NCBI RefSeq assembly: GCF_001939045.1 | Contig: NZ_MKIM01000020.1 | Span: forward strand, 62,001 to 126,000 | Source: Rhizobium oryziradicis | Lineage (GTDB): Bacteria; Pseudomonadota; Alphaproteobacteria; Rhizobiales; Rhizobiaceae | Length of the DNA stretch: 64,000 bases | Direction: 5' to 3' | Notes under the pieces: model-generated | The model's input: only the letters and a program-made list of their open reading frames with translations | The model's database searches: none | What the model was told of the DNA's origin: nothing | Translations under genes and position numbers: made by a program | In this document: positions 8,457 through 17,021 of the stretch, piece by piece | How positions within the stretch are numbered: the stretch's first letter is position 1 | Layout of the letters: every line of letters starts with the position of its first letter

Positions 8457-9916
8457 GCTTGCAATTCCTCTATCGTCTTTCTTGCGCCCTTGGTGGCAAG
8501 GCTTTCATAGCTTTCCATCAAAGCGGATGTAAATGTCGGGTTTTCCGCCAATGTTGCCGGGAAAATCTCACGAACCGAGAGCAGTGCCGTGACCTTTTCT
8601 TTCGAGCTTGCCGCTGCATCACTTAAAGTTTTCAGCCGCGCTGCCAGCGGATCGCGCACATCAATGGCCTCGCCCTTTTCATCAACACCGCCCACGTAGC
8701 GCATCCATGCAGCCACGGCCAAGGCAAGGCCCTTGATGGAACGGTTGGCAGCGAGGTTCTCAGTAATCGTGCCTAAAATACGCTGCGGCAGTTTTTGTGA
8801 GCCATCCATGGCAATCTGCCAAGTGCGATGGCGAATGGCCGGGTTGGAATAGCGCGCAAACAGGGCAGAGGTATAATCGGCAAGGCTCACGCCCTTTGGC
8901 GCATGCAGGCCGGGTGTGATTTCAGTGTTCCACAGCGCTTTGCAGAAGGTCGCAAAAACCGGGTCAGCCACAGTGTCCGAAATGGTTTCATGCCCAGCAA
9001 GATAGCCGAGATAGGCCAGCGATGAATGGGTGCCGTTGAGGCAGCGCAGCTTCATATGCTCAAACGGCGTGACATTCTCGACCAATTGCACGCCAACCGC
9101 GCCCAGATCGGGCCGCGCCCCATCGACGAACACATCTTCCACAACCCATTGGCGGAAAGGCTCGTGCATCACGGGGGATGCGTCATAGGTGCCGGTTTTT
9201 GCGGTGAGGGTTGTAATATCCTCTGGCTTGGTGGCGGGCACAATGCGATCCACCATGGTGGAGGGGAAAGCGCCTTCTGCGGCAATCCAGTCTCTCAACT
9301 CAGCAGAAATCAGGCCTGCAAATTCCAGCACCACGCCGCGCACCACCTTGCCGTTTTCCGGCAGGTTATCGCAGCACAGCACGGTGAAGGGGCGAAGCCC
9401 TGCGGTTCGGCGCTTTTCCAGCGCCTGCACCAGAAAGCCGATGGCGGATGTTGGCTTTTCCGGGTTTGCCAGATCATGAACAATATCCGGGTGACTCTGG
9501 TTGAGCTTGCCGCTGGAGGGTTCGTGGCAATAGCCCTTTTCGGTCACTGTCAGGCTGACGATTTTCACCGACTCAGCACTCATAGCGTCCAGAACGGCCG
9601 CCGGATTTTCACGCGCCACCAGCACGCCGTTCAGCACGCCAATCACGCGGGCGGTTTCACCCTCGGGGCCAAGTTCAACAGGGGTATAGGCAAAATCCTG
9701 CGGGGCCAGCGCATCGCGCTGATCGGGCCGCATCAGGCTGACGCCGATAATGCCCCAATCGCCACCGGATTTTTGCATGGCTTCTTCAATGTAGACAGCT
9801 CCATGGGCGCGGTAAAAGGCACCGAGACCCAGATGGATAATCCCGGTTTCGGGTCTTTTACTGTTGGGGCGGGTGAGGCGGGGGGAATTAGCGGGCAAGC
9901 CAGCCTCCATCAACAT
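8453..9916 (-). CDS. uxuB: D-mannonate oxidoreductase / fructuronate reductase (mannitol dehydrogenase family)
   Basis: A 487-residue member of the long-chain mannitol dehydrogenase family, equal in length to UxuB (486 in E. coli). It reduces D-fructuronate to D-mannonate with NADH. The N-terminal Rossmann motif IIHLGLGAFYRAHGAVY and the catalytic K-x4-N-x2-H motif (KLRCLNGTH) are present. The start is uncertain: the ATG at 9916 gives a 29-bp overlap with kduD, while a TTG at 9898 has GGAGG just upstream. No separate tagaturonate reductase is visible, so the enzyme may also serve that step (inference). It overlaps uxuA by 4 bp. Confidence 0.9.
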   Translation of the reverse strand: MLMEAGLPANSPRLTRPNSKRPETGIIHLGLGAFYRAHGAVYIEEAMQKSGGDWGIIGVSLMRPDQRDALAPQDFAYTPVELGPEGETARVIGVLNGVLVARENPAAVLDAMSAESVKIVSLTVTEKGYCHEPSSGKLNQSHPDIVHDLANPEKPTSAIGFLVQALEKRRTAGLRPFTVLCCDNLPENGKVVRGVVLEFAGLISAELRDWIAAEGAFPSTMVDRIVPATKPEDITTLTAKTGTYDASPVMHEPFRQWVVEDVFVDGARPDLGAVGVQLVENVTPFEHMKLRCLNGTHSSLAYLGYLAGHETISDTVADPVFATFCKALWNTEITPGLHAPKGVSLADYTSALFARYSNPAIRHRTWQIAMDGSQKLPQRILGTITENLAANRSIKGLALAVAAWMRYVGGVDEKGEAIDVRDPLAARLKTLSDAAASSKEKVTALLSVREIFPATLAENPTFTSALMESYESLATKGARKTIEELQA

Positions 9917-10634
9917 TCAAAATCGCACCATGGATATATTTGGCAGCAGGGGATGCAAGAAACACCGCAGCCCCGCCAATGTCTTCGGCATCACCCCAGC
10001 GACCGGCGGGAATGCGCTCCAGAATGGACTTGTTGCGGGCGGCATCATTGCGCAGCGCTTCTGTGTTGTTGGTCTCGATATAGCCGGGTGCAATGGCATT
10101 GACGTTGATGCCCTTGGCCGCCCATTCATTGGCCAGCAGCTTGGTCAGACCCGCAACACCGCTTTTGGATGCGGTGTAGGATGGCACGCGAATACCGCCC
10201 TGAAACGACAGCATGGAGGCGATATTGACCACCTTGCCGGTGCCATTGCGGGCAAACACCGCCTTGGCAAAAGCCTGGGTGAGGAAGAAAACCGCTTTCA
10301 GGTTCACATCCATCACTGCATCCCAGTCTTCCTCGGTAAAATCCACAGCATCATTGCGGCGGATAATGCCTGCATTGTTGACCAGAATATCAACCGGGCC
10401 GAGATGATCAAAGATACCCTTTCCGGCCATGGGGTCGGAGAGGTCAAGCGCAAGGCCGGTGGCCTTGCCGCCAGCCTTGGTGATCAAGGCAATGGTCTCG
10501 TCTACGGAGGAGCGGCCAGCGCAAATGACGCTGGCACCGGCCTTGGCAAGTGAAATGGCAATCGCCTGGCCAATGCCGGTGTTGGAACCGGTCACCAGCG
10601 CGGTTTTGCCATTTAATGAAAACAGATCGCTCAC
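9888..10634 (-). CDS. kduD: 2-deoxy-D-gluconate 3-dehydrogenase / 2,5-diketo-3-deoxygluconate reductase
   Basis: A 248-residue classical short-chain dehydrogenase. From a GTG start at 10634 (GTGA overlap with the kduI stop) the cofactor motif TGSNTGIG is at residues 15-22 and the catalytic Ser140, Tyr153 and Lys157 are in place (YTASK). The length and the C-terminal HGAILNVDGGWLAR match KduD, which reduces 2,5-diketo-3-deoxygluconate to 2-keto-3-deoxygluconate in unsaturated uronate breakdown. Its place directly after kduI supports this assignment over a generic SDR. A longer frame upstream would run into kduI and is not needed. Confidence 0.93.
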   Translation of the reverse strand: MSDLFSLNGKTALVTGSNTGIGQAIAISLAKAGASVICAGRSSVDETIALITKAGGKATGLALDLSDPMAGKGIFDHLGPVDILVNNAGIIRRNDAVDFTEEDWDAVMDVNLKAVFFLTQAFAKAVFARNGTGKVVNIASMLSFQGGIRVPSYTASKSGVAGLTKLLANEWAAKGINVNAIAPGYIETNNTEALRNDAARNKSILERIPAGRWGDAEDIGGAAVFLASPAAKYIHGAILNVDGGWLAR

Positions 10635-11452
10635 TTCAGCGTCTCCATCGACACCATTTCCACGTCCTTGTAATCGACATTGTCGCCAGCCATGGCCCAG
10701 ATGAAGGTGTAATTGGCGGTGCCTGCACCCGAATGGATCGACCATGGCGGCGAAATCGCGCCTTCTTCGTTTTTCAGCACCAGATGGCGGGTCTCGTCCG
10801 GTTCACCCATCATGTGAAAGGCGCGCTGGCCTTCCGGCAGGTCGAAATAAAGATAGGCTTCCATGCGCCGGTCATGCACATGGGCGGGCATGGTGTTCCA
10901 GACTGATCCGGGGGCAAGCTTGGTCATGCCGACGACAAGCTGGCAGGCCTTCATCACATCCGGGTGGACAAACTGGTAGATGGTGCGCTCATTCGAGGTG
11001 GCCTGGGAGCCAAGGGTGACATTGGCCGCCTCTTCGATCTTGATCAGCCGCGACGGATAGGTGTGGTGGGCCGGAGCAGAGAGAATATAAAAACGGCCAG
11101 CGCCTGAGAAGGTGATTTTGCCGGCACCCATGCCCAGATAAAGCATGTCACCCTTGCCCATTGCGTAAGTCGCGTCTGCTTCCACGGTGCCTTCACCGCC
11201 AATATTGACCACCACCAGCTCGCGCCGATCCAGAATGGAGGCGGTACCGCATTCCTTCACGTGGTCCAAAACCAGCGTGTTGCCTGCGGGCACCGCACCA
11301 CCCACAATCATGCGATCATAATGGGTGTAGATTAGCTTGATCTCGCCATCTTTGAAAATATCACCAACATGAAAGTGCTTGCGCAAATTGGTGGTGTCGA
11401 ATGTCTTGGCCGTTTCCGGGTGAATGGCGTGGCGGGTTTCAACGCTGAGCAT
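10631..11452 (-). CDS. kduI: 5-keto-4-deoxyuronate isomerase
   Basis: A 273-residue double-cupin enzyme, close to the 278 of E. coli KduI. It isomerises 4-deoxy-L-threo-5-hexulose uronate to 2,5-diketo-3-deoxygluconate in pectin degradation. The zinc ligands expected from the E. coli enzyme are all present with a constant offset: His191, His193, Glu198 (in PAHVHDRRMEAYLYF) and His240 (SIHSGAGT). The start at 11452 has AAGGAG seven bases upstream. It is followed by kduD with a 4-bp overlap and preceded by kdgF, giving a complete unsaturated-uronate pathway. Confidence 0.96.
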   Translation of the reverse strand: MLSVETRHAIHPETAKTFDTTNLRKHFHVGDIFKDGEIKLIYTHYDRMIVGGAVPAGNTLVLDHVKECGTASILDRRELVVVNIGGEGTVEADATYAMGKGDMLYLGMGAGKITFSGAGRFYILSAPAHHTYPSRLIKIEEAANVTLGSQATSNERTIYQFVHPDVMKACQLVVGMTKLAPGSVWNTMPAHVHDRRMEAYLYFDLPEGQRAFHMMGEPDETRHLVLKNEEGAISPPWSIHSGAGTANYTFIWAMAGDNVDYKDVEMVSMETLK

Positions 11453-11470
11453 TGGAGCACTCCTTAAAAA

Positions 11471-11794
11471 TTAGAGAAAGTCATCACGCCGAGGCGTGAA
11501 GGTATCAATCAAGACGCCGGGTTCCAGAACCCGGCAGCCGTGGAAAGCGAGAGAGGGAATGACAAAACTGTCACCAGGGCCGACCTCAAACGTGTCGTCA
11601 CCGATGAAAAACTCAAACCGTCCCGATTGCACATAGGTAGACTGAATGTGGGGATGATTATGGCGAGAACCCACTCCACCTTCAGCAAAGGTGAAGCTGA
11701 CCACCATCAACTCCGGACTATCGGACAACACCTGCCGGGTGACATGGTTGCCCGCATCCACGGCAGGAAATGTTTTGACGAACGGATTGGTCAT
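11471..11794 (-). CDS. kdgF: Cupin protein, KdgF-like unsaturated uronate processing enzyme
   Basis: A 107-residue single-domain cupin. Cupin motif 1 is H45-x-H47-x3-Q51 followed by Gly58, and motif 2 contains His85, giving the His/His/Gln/His metal set of KdgF. KdgF speeds conversion of 4,5-unsaturated galacturonate to its linear ketone, just before KduI. The ATG at 11794 is chosen because AGGAG lies eight bases upstream; the preceding dctM stop is 8 bp away, so the gene belongs to the operon. A general cupin of other function cannot be excluded from sequence, but position beside kduI makes KdgF most likely. Confidence 0.85.
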   Translation of the reverse strand: MTNPFVKTFPAVDAGNHVTRQVLSDSPELMVVSFTFAEGGVGSRHNHPHIQSTYVQSGRFEFFIGDDTFEVGPGDSFVIPSLAFHGCRVLEPGVLIDTFTPRRDDFL

Positions 11795-11802
11795 TGTCAC
11801 TC

Positions 11803-13083
11803 CTAATGAAACAGTTTTGGCAGCCACAAGGACAATGCAGGAATGTAGGTTACCAGCATCAAGGTGGCGAAAGCCGCACCATAAAACGGCCAGATGGTGC
11901 GCATGGCATGGGTAATCGGTATCTTACCAACGGCGCAGCCAACAAATAGCACGGCCCCCACCGGCGGTGTGCAAAGCCCAATGCCTAGGTTGAGAATAAG
12001 GATCACACCAAAATGCACCGGATCGACGCCGAAGGCTGTTGCCACAGGCAGGAAGATTGGCGTGGTGATCACGATCAGCGGCGACATATCCATGAATGTG
12101 CCAAGGATCAGCAAAACCACATTCAGCAACAGCAGAATGATGATTGGATTGTCGGAGACGCCTTTCAGCAAAGCCACCATGGAGGCCGGAACGCGGGTAT
12201 AGGCCAAAAGCCAGCCAAAGGATGATGCGCAGCCAATCACCATCAGCACCATGGCTGTGGTGCGCACGGCACCTTTGGTGGCTTCCAGAAAATCGTGCCA
12301 GCTCAAAGTGCGATAGACGAAAAACGTGATGGCCAGAGCATAGACCACGGCGATGTTTGAGGACTCGGAGGCGGTGAAAACGCCAGAGCGAACGCCACCA
12401 AAAATAATCGCCACCAGGATCAGGCCGGGTACTGCGGAGACAAACAGATTGCCCAGCGCTTTCAGGCCGGGAAACGGCTCAGTGGGATACCCGCGACGCT
12501 TGGCCACAAACCAGGCAGCCACCATCAGCGACAGCGCCAGAACCAGACCGGGAATGATGCCTGCGGTAAACAGATCGGCAATGGAAATACGCCCACCCGC
12601 CGAGATCGAATAGATGATCATGTTGTGCGATGGCGGGATCATCAGGGCGATGATGGAGCCGACTACGGTGATGTTGACGGCATAATCCACATCATAGCCG
12701 CGCGCCTTCATCTGCGGCACCATCAACCCGCCAACGGCGGATGCATCTGCGGCCGCCGAGCCGGAAACGCCACCAAACATCACCGAGGCCAGCACATTGA
12801 CCTGACCCAAGCCGCCGCGAAGATGGCCGACCAAAGCGCCTGCCAGCGCTACAAGCCTGCGGGCAATATCGCCGCGCACCATCAAATCGCCAGCGTAGAT
12901 AAAGAAGGGAATGGCCATCAGCGCAAACACCGACACGCCGGAATTCAGCCGCTGAAACACCACAACGGGGGGCAGGCCGAGATAAAGCACGGTGGCAAAG
13001 CTGGAAATGCCAAGGCAGAAAGCAACGGGCGTGCCGATCAGCAACAGGAAGACAAAGCTTCCAAACAGAACCCAAAGTTCCAT
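11803..13083 (-). CDS. dctM: TRAP transporter large membrane subunit (DctM family)
   Basis: A 426-residue, highly hydrophobic protein of the DctM family, the ion-coupled transport subunit of tripartite ATP-independent periplasmic transporters. Typical blocks are SVMFGGVSGSAAADASAVGG and MIPPSHNMIIYS in the N-terminal half and the C-terminal LGIGLCTPPVGAVLFVG. It works with the DctQ and DctP proteins encoded just upstream. Its place inside a uronate operon suggests that the substrate is galacturonate, glucuronate or an unsaturated (di)uronate; the sequence itself does not fix this. It starts 2 bp after dctQ. Confidence 0.94.
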   Translation of the reverse strand: MELWVLFGSFVFLLLIGTPVAFCLGISSFATVLYLGLPPVVVFQRLNSGVSVFALMAIPFFIYAGDLMVRGDIARRLVALAGALVGHLRGGLGQVNVLASVMFGGVSGSAAADASAVGGLMVPQMKARGYDVDYAVNITVVGSIIALMIPPSHNMIIYSISAGGRISIADLFTAGIIPGLVLALSLMVAAWFVAKRRGYPTEPFPGLKALGNLFVSAVPGLILVAIIFGGVRSGVFTASESSNIAVVYALAITFFVYRTLSWHDFLEATKGAVRTTAMVLMVIGCASSFGWLLAYTRVPASMVALLKGVSDNPIIILLLLNVVLLILGTFMDMSPLIVITTPIFLPVATAFGVDPVHFGVILILNLGIGLCTPPVGAVLFVGCAVGKIPITHAMRTIWPFYGAAFATLMLVTYIPALSLWLPKLFH

Positions 13084-13085
13084 GA

Positions 13086-13604
13086 TTATTCCTCCACCGC
13101 TTCACCGAAGCGGGCGGTTGGCAATCCTGCCAAGCGGCGCGCTATACGCTCAAAAGAAAACAAAACGACCAGTATGCCGCCCAAAATCACCGGCAAGAAA
13201 TCAAAAAGGCCGGAAATGCCAAGGCTTGGAATGATATTATCTGCGACATTGGCCGCCAGCGACCAGCCATACCAGACCATGCCGCCACCAAAGGCGGCGA
13301 CAGCCAGATCCGACAGGGAGTAAAGCAATAGCTTGCCGCGATCTGGAATCACGTAGAGCAAGACGTCAAACGACAGGTGATAGCCCTCCTTGATGCCAAC
13401 GGCGGCACCGAGGAAAATGAACCAACCCATGATCATCACGGCAGAAGGCTCGCTCCATATAATGCTGCTGCCCAGCACGTAGCGCCAGAACACTTGCGCG
13501 GCGATGATGGTTGTCATCAGCACAAGGCCAAGACCTGCCACCCAGAGTGCGACCCGCGCCAACGCACCTGTCACGGGTTCAAGAGATTTCATAAGAGTTT
13601 GCAA
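13086..13604 (-). CDS. dctQ: TRAP transporter small membrane subunit (DctQ family)
   Basis: A 172-residue protein with four predicted membrane helices and the DctQ signature RYVLGSSIIWSEPSAVMIMGWFIFLGAA near residues 40-70. It couples the binding protein and the DctM channel of the TRAP importer. The start appears to be a TTG at 13604, supported by GGAGT seven bases upstream; an ATG four codons in is the alternative. It is separated from dctP by 63 bp that hold a strong hairpin. Confidence 0.9.
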   Translation of the reverse strand: MQTLMKSLEPVTGALARVALWVAGLGLVLMTTIIAAQVFWRYVLGSSIIWSEPSAVMIMGWFIFLGAAVGIKEGYHLSFDVLLYVIPDRGKLLLYSLSDLAVAAFGGGMVWYGWSLAANVADNIIPSLGISGLFDFLPVILGGILVVLFSFERIARRLAGLPTARFGEAVEE

Positions 13605-13631
13605 GGCAGATACTCCGACACCATTGAAAAT

Positions 13632-13656
13632 GGCCTACGGATAAAATCCGTAGGCC
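13632..13656 (-). terminator. Intercistronic hairpin between dctP and dctQ
   Basis: A perfect 11-bp stem (GGCCTACGGAT / ATCCGTAGGCC) has a 3-base loop. In the direction of transcription it is followed by ATTTTC, a weak U tract. It probably acts as a partial terminator or RNA stabiliser that raises dctP expression over the membrane subunits. Confidence 0.6.
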
Positions 13657-13667
13657 GGAGCGTTGCG

Positions 13668-14657
13668 TTACTTGGTGGCTTGAATACGCGAGACCATGTC
13701 CTTCAACTTTTCGGACTTGATATATTTTGCGTAAATCGGCTGCATTGCCTTGATGAAGGGTTCCTTGTCGATGGTATCAACCACTTGCACGCCAGCCGCA
13801 CGGACCTTGGCTTCCGAGACTTTTTCCTGCTTGGTCCAAAGATCGCGCATGATCGAAACAGAGGCCTTGGCGGCCTCCTTGACGGTGGCCTGATCTTCCG
13901 GTGTCAGCTTGTCCCAGGACTTCTTGGACATCACCAACACTTCCGGCACGATCAAATGCTGATCAAGCGTGTAATATTTTGCCACTTCATAATGGCCGGA
14001 GCTGTCATAGGATGGCCAGTTGTTTTCAGCGCCGTCGATAACGCCGGTTTGCAATGCTGAATAGACTTCGCCATACGCCATTGGCGTTGCATTGGCACCG
14101 AGTGCCGAGACCATATCGACAAACATGTCGGACTGGATGACGCGAAACTTCATGCCCTTCAAATCCTCAATGGATTTGATTGGCTTTTTGGTGTTGTAGA
14201 AGCTGCGCGAGCCGCCATCGTAAAAGGCAAGACCGATCAGGTCATGGGCTTTGAAAGCATCCAGAATTTCCTGACCAATCGGTCCATCCATCACTGCGTG
14301 CATGTGATCGACAGAGCGGAAAATATAAGGCAGCGATGGCACTTGCGTTTCTTCAACAATATTGTTGAACGGCCCAAGTGATACGCGGTTGAGGTCGATG
14401 ACGCCGTATTGCGTCTGTTCAATCGTGTCCTTTTCCTCGCCCAGCTGAGCGGATGCGAACACTTCAATGCTGATGCGTCCATTGGTCTTGTCGGACAAAA
14501 TCTTGCCCATGGCCTTGACCGCCTCCACGGTCGGATAGCCATCCGGATGAGTGTCCGATGAGCGCAGCTTGATGTCAGCTGCATGGGCGGTTGCCAGCGT
14601 GGCGGCCAGCGCCACGGTGGTCATCATCAATCGTCCCCAGTTTGTCAGCACGTTCAT
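13668..14657 (-). CDS. dctP: TRAP transporter solute-binding protein (DctP family)
   Basis: A 329-residue periplasmic binding protein with an N-terminal signal peptide (hydrophobic [13 protein letters not shown], cleavage near residue 26). Family features include [18 protein letters not shown] at the start of the mature part, [15 protein letters not shown] containing the conserved Arg that usually binds a substrate carboxylate, and [18 protein letters not shown]. It would deliver a uronate to DctQM. The second of two close ATGs (14657) is preferred because GGAGG is eight bases upstream. It follows uxaC by 34 bp. Confidence 0.93.
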   Translation of the reverse strand: MNVLTNWGRLMMTTVALAATLATAHAADIKLRSSDTHPDGYPTVEAVKAMGKILSDKTNGRISIEVFASAQLGEEKDTIEQTQYGVIDLNRVSLGPFNNIVEETQVPSLPYIFRSVDHMHAVMDGPIGQEILDAFKAHDLIGLAFYDGGSRSFYNTKKPIKSIEDLKGMKFRVIQSDMFVDMVSALGANATPMAYGEVYSALQTGVIDGAENNWPSYDSSGHYEVAKYYTLDQHLIVPEVLVMSKKSWDKLTPEDQATVKEAAKASVSIMRDLWTKQEKVSEAKVRAAGVQVVDTIDKEPFIKAMQPIYAKYIKSEKLKDMVSRIQATK

Positions 14658-14691
14658 TTCCATATCCTCCCGTTTGGAAATTAAGGCTCAA

Positions 14692-16092
14692 TCAGAGCCG
14701 GTAGGCCTTCTTCGCCAGCCCGTAGGCCAGATCATTTGCCACCTCAGGTGCTTCGTCCTCATCCAGACGTCCCGTCACCACGAGGTTGGCAAGATAGGCG
14801 CAGTCCACCCGCCGGGCCACGTCATGGCGGGCCGGGATCGAGCAAAATGCGCGTGTGTCATCGTTGAAACCAACGGTGTTGTAAAAGCCCGCAGTTTCCG
14901 TTGTGTTTTCGCGGAACCGGCGCATGCCCTCCGGGCTGTCAAAGAACCACCAGGCCGGACCAAGCTTCAGCGCCGGATAGGCACCGGCCAGCGGGGCCAG
15001 TTCGCGCGAATAGCTGGTTTCATCCAGCGTAAACAGAATGATGGTGAGATCCGGGTTCATGCCAACGGCATCCAGCATCGGTTTCAGCGCGCGCACATAA
15101 TCGGTGCGAGTTGGAATATCAAAGCCCTTGTCGCGGCCATGCTTGGCCATGATGCCCGCGGAATGATTGCGATAGGAGCCGGGATGAATTTGCAGCACCA
15201 AACCGTCGTCCAGGCTCATGCGGGCCATTTCGGTCAGCATATGGCCGCGGAAAGCATCGGCCTCTTCGGGGGTAATCTTGCCGCTCAAGGCCTTTTCAAA
15301 CAGCGCCTTTGCCTGCTCTTGGGGCAGATCTTCTGTGCGGGCGGTTGGATGGCCATGGTCGGAGCTTGTGGCACCATAGGATTTGAAAAAGGCGCGACGA
15401 TTGCGGTGGGCGTCAAGATAGCCCTCCCATGTCGTGGCATTGGTGCCAGCCAGCGCCCCAAATTTTTCGATATTCTCAGCAAAGCCTTCAAATTCGGGAT
15501 CAACCACCGAATCGGGTCGGTAGGCGGTGACAACGCGGCCGCTCCAGCCGGAGGCGCGGATCATCTCATGCCATTTCAGCTCATCCAGCGGGCTTTCGGT
15601 GGTGGCAATCACCTCGATGTTGAAACGCTCAAACAGCGAGCGAGGCCGAAACTCCGGCTTTTGCAGGCATTCGGCAATGTGGTCATAGGTCTCATCGGCG
15701 GTTGCGGACGAGAGACGCTTGGTGATGCCAAACACATCGTGGAAAGCATGTTCCAGCCACATGCGGCTGGGGGTTGCCCGCAGCAGGTGAAAGTTTGAGG
15801 CAAACAGCTTCCAGATTTTGCGACCATCGGTTTCCGTCAGGCCGCCATCCATGCGAGGCACGCCAAGCTGAGTCAGATCAATGCCTTGCGAGCACAGCAT
15901 GCGAAACACATAATGATCCGGCACCACAAAAAGCTGGGCGGGGTCAGGAAAAGCGGCATTTTCAGCAAACCAGCGCGGATCGGTGTGGCCATGAGGGCTG
16001 ACGATTGGCAGAGATTTGACATGCTCATACAAGGTGCGAGCAATGCTGCGGGTTGTTTCATCAATGGGAAAAAGTCTGTCGGGATGCAGCAA
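14692..16092 (-). CDS. uxaC: Glucuronate/galacturonate isomerase
   Basis: A 466-residue protein of the amidohydrolase-like UxaC family (470 in E. coli). It interconverts D-glucuronate/D-fructuronate and D-galacturonate/D-tagaturonate. The metal-site motif SPHGHTDPRWF near residue 33, the long conserved C-terminal half with GPAWWFFDSPEGMRRFRE and the ending DLAYGLAKKAYRL are diagnostic. The start is a TTG at 16092 preceded by AGGAGG eight bases upstream. It is the first gene of the minus-strand uronate operon; its upstream region is shared with a divergent GntR regulator. Confidence 0.95.
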   Translation of the reverse strand: MLHPDRLFPIDETTRSIARTLYEHVKSLPIVSPHGHTDPRWFAENAAFPDPAQLFVVPDHYVFRMLCSQGIDLTQLGVPRMDGGLTETDGRKIWKLFASNFHLLRATPSRMWLEHAFHDVFGITKRLSSATADETYDHIAECLQKPEFRPRSLFERFNIEVIATTESPLDELKWHEMIRASGWSGRVVTAYRPDSVVDPEFEGFAENIEKFGALAGTNATTWEGYLDAHRNRRAFFKSYGATSSDHGHPTARTEDLPQEQAKALFEKALSGKITPEEADAFRGHMLTEMARMSLDDGLVLQIHPGSYRNHSAGIMAKHGRDKGFDIPTRTDYVRALKPMLDAVGMNPDLTIILFTLDETSYSRELAPLAGAYPALKLGPAWWFFDSPEGMRRFRENTTETAGFYNTVGFNDDTRAFCSIPARHDVARRVDCAYLANLVVTGRLDEDEAPEVANDLAYGLAKKAYRL

Positions 16093-16146
16093 TGCCTTGG
16101 CCTCCTCGCCTTTGCATTTTCACAGAATGCGCAAAGGGCGCTATCA

Positions 16147-16158
16147 AGATGATCATCT
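16147..16158. promoter_or_regulatory. Candidate operator palindrome upstream of uxaC
   Basis: AGATGATCATCT is a perfect 12-bp palindrome in the intergenic region between uxaC and the GntR gene, 55 bp upstream of the uxaC start. It could be an operator for the adjacent regulator. Confidence 0.35.
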
Positions 16159-16232
16159 GCCTTGCGAAACACGCCTTTTCTGGCATGTGTTGTCAGGCCG
16201 TCACGAAACGGCAATTGCATTTCGTCGCCAAT

Positions 16233-16244
16233 CTAATATGTTAG
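16233..16244. promoter_or_regulatory. Candidate GntR-type operator
   Basis: CTAATATGTTAG is an inverted repeat with five of six arm positions paired, lying 28 bp upstream of the GntR gene start. Short AT-rich palindromes of this kind are usual operators of FCD-type GntR proteins. The assignment is by position only. Confidence 0.4.
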
Positions 16245-16271
16245 TATGCAAAGTGAGTCAATGGAGCTTTC

Positions 16272-16967
16272 ATGGTGGAACCTGTGAGTTTGCGAATTCT
16301 GGATACGCAGCGCGCCCCTTCGGTGACAGAGCAGGTTTTCGAGTTGCTGTATGCACAGGTGGTGGAGCTTCTGTTGCCGCCGGGCACAAAGCTCTCCGAG
16401 GTCGAAGTGGCCAAGCAGATGGGTGTGTCGCGCCAGCCGGTGCGCGATGCGTTCTATCGGCTCTCCCAGCAAGGTTTTTTGCAAATTCGCCCGCAGCGGG
16501 CCACCGTGGTCACCCATATTTCCGAGCAAGGGGTGCTGCAGGCGCGCTTTATTCGCACTGCCCTGGAAATGGAAACCGTGCGGGCGGCGGCTGAACGGCT
16601 GAATGATGACCACATTGCCGCCCTTGATGATTTGGTATCACGGCAGATCAGCGCCATCGACAGTGGCGATAAAATGTTGTTCCACGGGCTGGATGATGAG
16701 TTCCATCGCCAGATTTGCATCATGTCCGATCATGAGTTTGCCTGGGCTTTGATCCGCGATAGTAAGGCGCATATGGACCGCGTGCGCTATTTAAGCCTGT
16801 CTTTTGGCGCTCAAAGCGCAATCGATGAGCATAAGCACATCATGGCAGCCCTCAAGGCGCGCGATGGTGATGCGGCGGCGGCGCATATGCGCATTCACCT
16901 GTCCGGTATTTTGTCGATTATCAGTCGTATTCGTGAAACCCACGGCCAGTATTTTGCTCTTGAATAG
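16272..16967 (+). CDS. GntR-family regulator with FCD domain (uronate regulator)
   Basis: 231 residues. The winged helix-turn-helix spans about residues 15-75 (LSEVEVAKQMGVSRQPVRDA, then GFLQIRPQRATVV). The C-terminal FCD ligand-binding domain has its metal-binding histidines in DDEFHRQI, DEHKHIMAAL and MRIHLSGIL. The gene diverges from the uronate operon and is followed after 54 bp by kdgK. UxuR/ExuR/KdgR-type GntR proteins with FCD domains repress hexuronate genes and are released by pathway intermediates, so this is the probable local repressor. The exact inducer is not shown. Confidence 0.92.
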   Translation: MVEPVSLRILDTQRAPSVTEQVFELLYAQVVELLLPPGTKLSEVEVAKQMGVSRQPVRDAFYRLSQQGFLQIRPQRATVVTHISEQGVLQARFIRTALEMETVRAAAERLNDDHIAALDDLVSRQISAIDSGDKMLFHGLDDEFHRQICIMSDHEFAWALIRDSKAHMDRVRYLSLSFGAQSAIDEHKHIMAALKARDGDAAAAHMRIHLSGILSIISRIRETHGQYFALE

Positions 16968-17021
16968 ATGTTTTGGAATTGGCTTTCGTGATCTTTTCGC
17001 CTTCAAACAATTGAGTATCTC

